Positions 57,627 to 64,000 of a stretch of DNA of 64,000 nucleotides are shown here, piece after piece. The notes beneath the pieces are model-generated. The model had not been told where the DNA came from and searched no databases. It worked only from the letters and a program-made list of their open reading frames with translations. The translations under genes and the position numbers were made by a program. Every line of letters starts with the position of its first letter. Positions within the stretch are counted from its first letter, which is position 1. Source of the DNA: JACOTK01 sp963743945 (GTDB lineage: Bacteria; Actinomycetota; Acidimicrobiia; Acidimicrobiales; CADCSY01); the NCBI GenBank assembly GCA_963743945.1, contig CAVURO010000006.1, forward strand, positions 1 to 64,000, given 5' to 3'.

Positions 57627-59137
57627 GAAACCCTCTCCTGCAGGGTCAGCTCATCCATGACGTCCCGATAGCCCGCAAGGCATCGCTCGATCGTGAATCG
57701 ACGGAGGACACGCCGTCGCCCCCGCTGACCCAGCGATTCGGCCAGCTCGGGGTCTTTCAACAAGGTCACGATGGCCGTTGCCAACCCCTGCACATCACGC
57801 GCCGGCGCCACCAGGCCACCACCTTGCAGACCCTCTGAAACGCCGCCCACCGCCGTGGACACGACCGGACGGGACAGCGCCATCGCCTCGAGAACAGCCA
57901 GCGGGAAGCCCTCGGAGATGCTCGTCAACACGGCGATGTCCGCGTCGAGAAGCACGTTCGCGGGAGTCTTCGTGGCGCCCATGAACCGAAAACGATCACC
58001 GAGGCGGAGCTTGCGGTGCAGCGCGTAGCAGGATTGGGCATACGCCTCCTGCGCCGGCACGACCGGCCCGTAATGCAGGAATCGAGCGTCGGGGAAGCGG
58101 CGCAGCACCTCGTGTGCAACTCGCAGGAGTGTGTGAACGTCCTTCAGCGGGTCGACTCGGCCCACCGAGACCACCGTTGCCGTCCTGGGCGCCGGTGTTG
58201 GGTGATCGGGGACATGGACACCGTTGTGAATGACACGAATGCGCTCGGGAGCAACGCCCAGCGCGTCCTCCCACCAGCAATTTGCCGCCGTCACGGGCAC
58301 CACCATGTCCGCCGTCCGGTAGGCAAGCCGAGTCAAGCCGCGAGCGAGGCGAGTGTGCACGAACACGCGCGATGGGGCGGCCTCCGCCCTGATGGCTCCC
58401 AGGTACGCCTCTCGCACGTAGACACCGTGCTCGGTCAACAACACCGGCGTGCCGGTGAGCGCCTTGTCGATCGCCGCCGGAATCATCGACCAACCGGCAG
58501 CCGTCACGTGGACCAGGTCACTGGCAGGTGTGCCAACCGCCGCCGTCCGGGCAACCCAGTACAGCGATTGGTACAGCTCGATGGCATGTCGCATGCCGAG
58601 AGGTGGCGGGGAACCCGCCGCTGCCGATTGCGCTGCCAGGACCCTCTCGAGCGCAGCCAGAAAGGCCGCCCATCCCTCCTTGCTGCGAAACGTCGGCCTG
58701 ATCAGCTCCGGACGGAGACGACAGCGGACCAGGGCGCCGACCAAGGGCTCGAGTGGCTCGTCCCAGCTGAGAAGTCCGGCGGTCAGCTCCCCGAGGAGAT
58801 CCAGGTCTGTCGGACCCGCTGACCTTCTCTTCCTCATGGCCCGGAACCCCTGGAACTTCGCTCGCGGTACGGGATCATGGGACCACAGGGAGATGGCCGG
58901 GAGCAGGTGAGCATGGGCCGGCAAGCCGTAGCGGGCCTCCTCCTCAATCCCCGCCAGGATGGGGAGGACACCCCAGGCAACCTCGTCGAGGCCGCCGATC
59001 AACAGATCGCACCACGTGCTGACACCACCGATGACGTGGGGATAGGTGCCCTCGGTGATCATCAGAACTCGGCGCTTCTCGCCTCCCGACGTCCGGTGAT
59101 GATCGACCATGCTCATCCGATCGACCGACTTCATCAC
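57623..59137 (-). CDS. pelF: PelF-like GT4 glycosyltransferase
   Basis: 504 residues from ATG at 59137. The N-terminus VLMITEGTYPHVIGGVSTWC then DLLIGGLDEVAWGVLPI is the PelF/DUF3492 signature (TEGTYPxVxGGVSxWxxxLI). LVHVTAAGWSMIPAAIDKAL, TGTPVLLTEHGVYVREAYLG and the GT4 donor motif EGFPLAVLEAMALSRPVVST with VVSVGRVDPLKDVHTLL support a UDP-sugar enzyme. PelF uses UDP-GalNAc/UDP-GlcNAc to build Pel polysaccharide in Pseudomonas and Bacillus. It is coupled to a membrane protein and divergent in context from a deacetylase 50 bases away on the same strand. No PelA, B, C, D or E is recognised. Confidence 0.85.
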   Translation of the reverse strand: MMKSVDRMSMVDHHRTSGGEKRRVLMITEGTYPHVIGGVSTWCDLLIGGLDEVAWGVLPILAGIEEEARYGLPAHAHLLPAISLWSHDPVPRAKFQGFRAMRKRRSAGPTDLDLLGELTAGLLSWDEPLEPLVGALVRCRLRPELIRPTFRSKEGWAAFLAALERVLAAQSAAAGSPPPLGMRHAIELYQSLYWVARTAAVGTPASDLVHVTAAGWSMIPAAIDKALTGTPVLLTEHGVYVREAYLGAIRAEAAPSRVFVHTRLARGLTRLAYRTADMVVPVTAANCWWEDALGVAPERIRVIHNGVHVPDHPTPAPRTATVVSVGRVDPLKDVHTLLRVAHEVLRRFPDARFLHYGPVVPAQEAYAQSCYALHRKLRLGDRFRFMGATKTPANVLLDADIAVLTSISEGFPLAVLEAMALSRPVVSTAVGGVSEGLQGGGLVAPARDVQGLATAIVTLLKDPELAESLGQRGRRRVLRRFTIERCLAGYRDVMDELTLQERVS

Positions 59138-59183
59138 AGAGAGAGCGTATCGGCTCGATCTCCGGCGGCCCGGCCTCAGGCAG

Positions 59184-61076
59184 TCATCGGGCGATGTCGA
59201 CGATCAACGACTTATTTGCCTTCACCGGGGTCCACGCGGATCGCGCGCCACCGTACACGACTCCGAAATTCCGCCACGCAACCTGGCCCGAGGCATTGAC
59301 GTAGCGTTCCTTTGCCTGGGGACCCACGGTCAGCGGAACATCGATGGTGATCGTAGGCGTGATCGTGATGATCGAGCCACTGATCGTGGCCTTCACCTTG
59401 TTCGTCGCAAGAGCACCGGCCCAGGCCCGCTGTCTTGTCAAGGTGGTGCCCGCGTCCGTCAACGTGGGCTGCACCAACGGGGTCGTCAGATAGCTGCGAT
59501 AACGGCCGATGACATCGTCGAGGATGTCGTAGAGCACACCGTCCTCGGCAAGATTGGCCTGGTGGACGTAATGCGGACGCACGTCGTTGCCGAGCATGTG
59601 ACCGAGCATGATCGTGGACTCCCGCGCCACATAGTCCGCCCAGGTCGAAGGTTGCGTCAGACAGGTCGTCGAGGTCGTGGCGGTGCAGTGCTCGAAATAG
59701 AGGTAGTTGTACTCGTCGAGCTGCTCGTTGCGCGTCGCGGTGTTGTAGTAGATGTTCGTCGGATGACGGGGAACCGTCCGCGCCGGGCCGATGAGGGTCT
59801 GATCCGGAGTACGTGAGTTGTCGGAACCGACGAACCGGATACCGGCGTTGTTCAGCGCCGCGGGCATGTTGGGATTGTTGAGCCCGGAGTGCTCGCCCGT
59901 TACCAACTCACCGCTCGTGATGGCGATCTTCTTGTTCCCGGCCCATGTCCGATTCTTCTTGATCTCGTTTTGGATCACCGTCTTCGATGCATTGTCGAGA
60001 TTCGGGTGGGTGAACGTGTGGTTCAGCCAGCGAAACTCGGCTCGGTTCGGAATCAGCACGGAGGCAAGCGGATCAGAGCCGTTCTCCTGAACGTACTCGT
60101 CACTTCCCCCACCGTTGAAGACCATGTCGAGCTTGAGCTTGTTCCTTGTTTGCCAACTGCGCAGGCGCTGCGCGTCCTCGGCGTCCATGCGAATGAGCGG
60201 AACGGTCGCACCATCGTCCTCGTGGGTGGTGTTCGCATCCACATCCCAACGGTCATCGGGCAGGAAGACATCGTCAACATGGACACTCAGGTTGTTGCGG
60301 AGGAGCCCCGTGTAGACCCCCTTCGTCACCCATCGGAGCATGCCGTGGAGCAGAAGCCGGCTCTGGAGCACCCAGGGATTCGAGTCGACGGTGATCACCA
60401 TCTCCTCGCGACCATCGGCACGTTTGTGCGCACCCACCAGCGATTCGCCGCCCGGAGCGGCAACCAGGGTCTCAAAGGTCTCGCCGGCGCCTGGAGTGGG
60501 GTTTGCCAAATAACCATAGGAATGCTCGATCGGGACGGATCCACCCAGATACGGAAAGGCAGCCTTACCGGCAGCGGTGAGCGAGGCGGTCATGCCATCG
60601 AGGTCGGCTGCCACCCCCGACCAGGTGACACCCAGATCCCCGGTCGGGAACGTGTAGGCGATGACCCGACGGACGCCAAAGGCACGCTCGAAGTCGGCCA
60701 GCACCGCGAGCTCTTCGGGCGTCGTGGTCGAGGCACATCCCGCCGCCCCGCACGCCACCAGATCGGCGCTCGCCATCACGACCGCCTGATAACGGGCCGA
60801 ATCCGGGCCGTTGACCAAACGGGCAGCGGTCATCGGAGCTTCGTCGGCCGCCACCAGAAGATCGAAAGGCACCCCTTCGGCCTTGAGCTGTGCCGTCCAG
60901 GCAGCGATGGCGGGCTCGCTGCCGTCCGCCGAGACAACCAGGACCCGGAGGTCAAGGCTGGGGGTGGCAGCATCCGCGGAACCGGGGACGATGGTGACCA
61001 GCGCGGCGATGGTTGCCATGACGACAGCGAGCTTCGGCACCGACCGAAGGGAGCGGGTCCGGTCAAGGAGGTTCAT
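59184..61076 (-). CDS. Secreted Agd3-like polysaccharide deacetylase (CE18-type)
   Basis: 630 residues from ATG at 61076, GGAGG upstream. A signal peptide ends at VTIVPGSADA (about residue 36). LDLRVLVVSADGSEPAIAAW to RRVIAYTFPTGDLGVTW is the N-terminal domain of Agd3-type proteins. The deacetylase has VHVDDVFLPDDRWD at 265-278 (Asp for metal and base) and NHTFTHPN at 352-359 (metal His). A 90-residue beta C-terminus (KVKATISGSIITITPTITID) follows. In Aspergillus, Agd3 deacetylates galactosaminogalactan; here it would deacetylate the product of the PelF-like enzyme. The same frame is open upstream into the coiled-coil gene only because of repeat frameshifts. Confidence 0.78.
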   Translation of the reverse strand: MNLLDRTRSLRSVPKLAVVMATIAALVTIVPGSADAATPSLDLRVLVVSADGSEPAIAAWTAQLKAEGVPFDLLVAADEAPMTAARLVNGPDSARYQAVVMASADLVACGAAGCASTTTPEELAVLADFERAFGVRRVIAYTFPTGDLGVTWSGVAADLDGMTASLTAAGKAAFPYLGGSVPIEHSYGYLANPTPGAGETFETLVAAPGGESLVGAHKRADGREEMVITVDSNPWVLQSRLLLHGMLRWVTKGVYTGLLRNNLSVHVDDVFLPDDRWDVDANTTHEDDGATVPLIRMDAEDAQRLRSWQTRNKLKLDMVFNGGGSDEYVQENGSDPLASVLIPNRAEFRWLNHTFTHPNLDNASKTVIQNEIKKNRTWAGNKKIAITSGELVTGEHSGLNNPNMPAALNNAGIRFVGSDNSRTPDQTLIGPARTVPRHPTNIYYNTATRNEQLDEYNYLYFEHCTATTSTTCLTQPSTWADYVARESTIMLGHMLGNDVRPHYVHQANLAEDGVLYDILDDVIGRYRSYLTTPLVQPTLTDAGTTLTRQRAWAGALATNKVKATISGSIITITPTITIDVPLTVGPQAKERYVNASGQVAWRNFGVVYGGARSAWTPVKANKSLIVDIAR

Positions 61077-61164
61077 GCGGGTCTCCAACATCTTCTGGCA
61101 GACCATGGGTCCAAACGACGAGCGGGGCCCGACGACGGGTGGGGACGATCCTGGATGATCAGCT

Positions 61165-61967
61165 TCAGGGGGTCGCTCCGTTGAACGCGGGAACCGTGTC
61201 ATGGGCCACGTCCTCCTGCATCGGCTCCACCTGGTGGTGGTCCTCCGCGTGTTCCGTGAGATCGATGACAACGTGGTAGGGCTCGGCGGCGACCGCTTCG
61301 GGCTCGGGCTCGGCGGCGACCGGTTGCGGGCTCGGCGGCGACCGGTTCGGGCTCGGGCTCGGCGGCGACCGGTTCGGGCTCGGGCTCGGGCTCGGCGGCG
61401 ACCGGTTGGGGCTCGGGCTCGGCGGCGACCGGTTGCGGGCTCGGGCTCGGCGGCGACCGGTTCGGGCTCGGGCTCGGGCTCGGCGGCGACCGGTTGGGGC
61501 TCGGGCTCGGGCTCGGCGGCGACCGGTTGGGGCTGGAAGATCAGCTTCTCCAACTCATCCCCCAACTGCTGAGCTGCGTCGAACCGCGGGATCAAACCCT
61601 CCAGGCGGACCTCGAGCGAGGCCGCAGCGGCAGCAAGATCCCGACAAGCGGTCAGCAAGCCCTCCCGGATGGCCACGGCCTCGGCAAGAACGTGCCAGAG
61701 CTGATCCGCCTCGTCTGCCAAGTCGGCCCCTGGACCCGTGACAACGTGGTCACTCGTCGCCGATCGCAGTCGATCGATGGTTTGTTGCATGCCCGGTTGA
61801 GCGTTGTGCGCCATCCGGAGACGGGCATTCTCTTCGCGCAACGACACCAATTCCGCCCGCAGGGTCACGTCCGCTCCGGCGGCAACCTCATCACGAGGAC
61901 GACCGGCCTTCCCGACAAAGCGCGATCGGGTCGCCTTCGTCTTCTTGTTCTCGTTGGCAGACTTCAT
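61165..61967 (-). CDS. Coiled-coil protein with Glu-Pro repeat region, two frameshifts in the repeats
   Basis: Starts at ATG 61967 (MKSANENKKTKATRSRFVGK). Residues 30-140 are coiled coil (AELVSLREENARLRMAHNA; LLTACRDLAAAAASLEVRLE), then FQPQPVAAEPEPEPQPVAAE and further EPEPEPVAAEP repeats. Two units each carry one extra base (the GCGGG form at about 61324 and 61432 on the plus strand); allowing for both, the frame continues to EAVAAEPYHVVIDLTEHAED, HHQVEPMQEDVAHDTVPAFN and a stop at 61165. Without correction the frame runs on through Arg-rich shadow sequence into the deacetylase. It has no signal peptide and may be a scaffold or regulator for the locus. Confidence 0.6.
61270..61545 (-). repeat. 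Degenerate tandem repeats coding (EPEP)nVAAEP units
   Basis: About ten units of GGCTCGGCGGCGACCGGTT plus 6 to 24 bases of GGGCTC repeats on the plus strand. Most spacer words are GGTTGGGGCTC or GGTTCGGGCTC (11 bases), but two are GGTTGCGGGCTC (12 bases) and break the frame of the coiled-coil gene. Such arrays gain and lose units by slippage and also trouble assembly. Confidence 0.9.
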
Positions 61968-62156
61968 GAAATCGACGATCCTCCAGACGCGTGGTGGCCC
62001 ACCACCCCAAGTTCGCTGGGTAGCAATTCCTGCTCATGTGCGATTTTCAACGCTGCCAACCCAATCTCCTGCAGGTGTCCCCAGTCTTCTCCATCGAGCA
62101 CCTGAGGTCCAACCGATGCTCAAGCAGAGCGTTGAACGCGTCGAGAGATACCTCAG

Positions 62157-63272
62157 ATGCGCACCCTCCGTTCTTGCCTCATCGCCCTGCTCGTTGCCGG
62201 CACCGTTGCAGTCGGTCTCGCATCGCCTGCCTCGGCGGCCACGCCTTCCATCAACTTGAGTCCACTCTCGGGCCCCGTCGGCACCTCCGTGATCGTGACC
62301 GGCAAGGCGTTCCCGATCAACACCAAGGGCTCGGTATCCATCGGGACAACCGTGCTCGCCACATTCAAGACGTGGAGCAAGGGCGGCTTCCGGGTCACCA
62401 TCAAGATCCCCGCACTCGTTCCCGGGTCCGTGAAGATCGTCGCCAGGATCGGTGGCGCCAAGGCCGGACGCTGGTTCAACGTGACCACAACGACTACGAC
62501 GACCACGACCGTTCCCACGACCACGACGACAACCACGACGACAACCACGATTCCCGGATCATCCGGCGCCTGGTGGCGACCGACACCCGGCATGACCTGG
62601 CAATGGCAGCTCAGCGGCCTTCCCATTGACACCGGCGTCGCCGCCGACATCTATGACATCGACCTCTTCGACAACAGCGCGAGCACCGTGGCGACGCTGC
62701 ACGGCAAGGGTCGCCGGGTCATCTGCTACCTCAGTGCAGGCAGCTGGGAGGACTGGCGACCCGACTCCTCCTCCTTCCCGTCGGCAGTGCTGGGAAAGAC
62801 GAACGGCTGGCCGGGCGAACGGTGGCTCGACATCCGGGCACTCGATGTGCTCATGCCCATCATGGAAGCTCGCTTTGATCTCTGTCGGGCCAAGGGCTTC
62901 GACGCGGTGGAGGTCGACAACGTCGACGGCTATGCCAACAACTCGGGCTTTGCCCTCACGGGAACCGACCAACTGACCTACAACCGCCGGCTGGCGCAGG
63001 CGGCACATGAACGCGGTCTCGCGATCGCGTTGAAGAACGACGTCGACCAAATTGCCGCTCTCGTCGATGACTTCGATCTGGCCATCAACGAGGAGTGCGC
63101 CGCCTACAACGAGTGCAGCACCCTCAAGCCTTTCATCAGCGCCGGCAAGGCCGTGCTGCACGCCGAGTACGACCTGGATCCTGCCAAGTTCTGCCCCACG
63201 TCGGCCACGCTGAAGCTCAGTTCCATCCGCAAGAACCTGGACCTCGACGCCTGGCGGCAAACCTGCCCCTGA
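62157..63272 (+). CDS. Secreted endo-alpha-1,4-polygalactosaminidase (GH114) with TIG-like domain
   Basis: 371 residues from ATG at 62157. Signal peptide MRTLRSCLIALLVAGTVAVG to ASPASAA; residues 30-105 form a TIG/IPT-like domain (INLSPLSGPVGTSVIVTGKA); a Thr-rich linker of about 25 residues follows; the GH114 domain (139-371) has WQWQLSGLPIDTGVAADIYD, RVICYLSAGSWEDWRPDSSS, GFDAVEVDNVDGYANNSGFA with the catalytic acid, and INEECAAYNECSTLKPFI. GH114 enzymes cut alpha-1,4-linked galactosamine chains (Pel, galactosaminogalactan). It is divergent from the coiled-coil and deacetylase genes with a 190-bp shared control region. Confidence 0.88.
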   Translation: MRTLRSCLIALLVAGTVAVGLASPASAATPSINLSPLSGPVGTSVIVTGKAFPINTKGSVSIGTTVLATFKTWSKGGFRVTIKIPALVPGSVKIVARIGGAKAGRWFNVTTTTTTTTTVPTTTTTTTTTTTIPGSSGAWWRPTPGMTWQWQLSGLPIDTGVAADIYDIDLFDNSASTVATLHGKGRRVICYLSAGSWEDWRPDSSSFPSAVLGKTNGWPGERWLDIRALDVLMPIMEARFDLCRAKGFDAVEVDNVDGYANNSGFALTGTDQLTYNRRLAQAAHERGLAIALKNDVDQIAALVDDFDLAINEECAAYNECSTLKPFISAGKAVLHAEYDLDPAKFCPTSATLKLSSIRKNLDLDAWRQTCP

Positions 63273-63309
63273 CCGATGGAGGGCGAGGCGTTCCCTCTAC
63301 ACTGCTCCT

Positions 63310-64000
63310 GTGAGCGGCGCTGGGACGTTCGTGGCGAGAGTCACCGAGATCGCCGCCCGTCACCGGCGGTCGTTCCTCGCCTCGATCGGACTGGTCGCCG
63401 TGGCGGGCATCATCGGCACCGCGGTCTACGGGCCCGGCGACGGGAGCCCAGGCCGCTTTGCCCGCTCCCTGCCCTTTGTGGGTGAAAGCGACGATGACGA
63501 CCCTCCCGGTGCCGCCCCGGACGGGACCGGCAAGGGGAGTGACGGAGAGGCCACATCGCCTCGCAGCAAGGTACGCGGCAGCGGTGACCCTGGGGCCGCC
63601 ATCGACGACGGCGGATCTCCGACCGGGAGCGGTCCGGACACCCTGCCTGCGTCGGACGCCGGCAAGCCCGTCTCCTCCACAAAGCCCGGCCAGTCATCCA
63701 AGACCCCGACCACCTGGTGGAAGCCGGGGCCCGGCGTGACCTGGCAATGGCAGCTCAGCGCCCTACCCATCGACACCGACGTCGTCGCCGACGTCTACGA
63801 CGTTGACCTCTTCGATGTCGACGAGACCACAGTCGCCGCTCTGCACAAGCAGGGACGGAAGGTCATCTGCTACCTCAGTGCAGGCTCCTACGAGGACTGG
63901 CGGCCCGACGCCGGATCATTTCCCGAAGCCCTCCTCGGAAACAACAACGGCTGGCCGGGCGAACGCTGGCTCGACATCCGGGCACTCGATGTGCTCATGC
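63310..64000 (+). CDS. Second GH114 endo-alpha-1,4-polygalactosaminidase, membrane-anchored, runs off the window
   Basis: From GTG at 63310, open to the window end (230 codons). An N-terminal helix RRSFLASIGLVAVAGIIGTA gives a membrane anchor rather than a cleaved signal, then a long charged, Gly/Asp/Ser-rich linker (GESDDDDPPGAAPDGTGKGS). The GH114 domain starts near residue 140: TPTTWWKPGPGVTWQWQLSA, LPIDTDVVADVYDVDLFDVD, VICYLSAGSYEDWRPDAGSF, identical in many residues to the gene just upstream, so the two are tandem paralogues. The catalytic region lies beyond the window. Confidence 0.88.
   Translation, partial: MSGAGTFVARVTEIAARHRRSFLASIGLVAVAGIIGTAVYGPGDGSPGRFARSLPFVGESDDDDPPGAAPDGTGKGSDGEATSPRSKVRGSGDPGAAIDDGGSPTGSGPDTLPASDAGKPVSSTKPGQSSKTPTTWWKPGPGVTWQWQLSALPIDTDVVADVYDVDLFDVDETTVAALHKQGRKVICYLSAGSYEDWRPDAGSFPEALLGNNNGWPGERWLDIRALDVLM

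Noticed and set aside
59184..61967. A single 927-residue protein joining coiled coil and deacetylase
   Set aside because: The middle 120 residues are Arg/Pro shadow sequence and arise from two single-base changes in repeats; the deacetylase has its own start, signal peptide and ribosome site.
1..64000. CRISPR array
   Set aside because: No regularly spaced direct repeats; the repeats seen are tandem duplications or coding repeats without spacers.

Overview
The window is high-GC DNA from an actinobacterium. The best fit is an uncultured, Acidimicrobiia-like member of the Actinomycetota; this is inferred from content and gene order, not from a marker-gene comparison. The evidence is mycobacterium-like core synteny at 43.6-55.4 kb (dnaB, rplI, rpsR, ssb, rpsF, a class A penicillin-binding protein, a DUF5318 protein, PadR, inositol-3-phosphate synthase), GTG/TTG starts, and many 4-bp ATGA stop/start overlaps.

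Region 1 (1-6.4 kb) is a decaying island. It holds a large multiply frameshifted gene, an IS3 fragment, a frameshifted DUF4238 gene and a two-helix membrane protein. It ends at the isolated 3' half of a tRNA-Gly gene with its terminator, which looks like the right attachment scar of an integrated element. Region 2 (6.4-25.1 kb) is an accessory zone: an IS1380-family element, an IS4-family remnant, and many toxin-antitoxin or abortive-infection-like modules, intact and broken (AbiEi with an unfamiliar partner, HTH/PIN, AbrB/PIN-like, RHH/DUF5615, three Fic genes, Xre/RES, duplicated AbiE remnants). It carries two tandem duplications (about 0.8 kb and 227 bp) and a poly-A insertion between 42-bp direct repeats. 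Set inside it is a sulfonate/sulfate-ester operon (ssuC-ssuB-ssuA, vestigial tauD, arylsulfatase).

Region 3 (25.1-37 kb) is metabolic: modCBA with an HTH-TOBE regulator, a short-chain dehydrogenase, two small enzyme-like proteins, a NarK-type nitrate transporter, two Baeyer-Villiger-type flavin monooxygenases and an acyl-CoA dehydrogenase. Molybdate uptake and nitrate transport fit together; the monooxygenases, dehydrogenase and acyl-CoA dehydrogenase suggest ketone or lipid catabolism.

Region 4 (37-43.4 kb) is a SipW/TasA-like secreted-protein operon (a SipW-type signal peptidase with three secreted substrates) next to an O-antigen-ligase-type membrane protein with a TPR tail. Region 5 (43.4-55.4 kb) is the housekeeping core. 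Region 6 (56.3-64 kb) is the most interesting: a PelF-like glycosyltransferase coupled to a polytopic membrane protein, a secreted Agd3-like (CE18-type) deacetylase, a coiled-coil protein with long Glu-Pro repeats, and two GH114 endo-alpha-1,4-polygalactosaminidases. Together these look like a locus for making, deacetylating and cutting a Pel/galactosaminogalactan-type exopolysaccharide, without recognisable canonical PelA, PelB, PelC or PelD in the window. With the SipW/TasA-like operon about 15 kb away, the organism appears equipped for a protein-plus-cationic-polysaccharide matrix.
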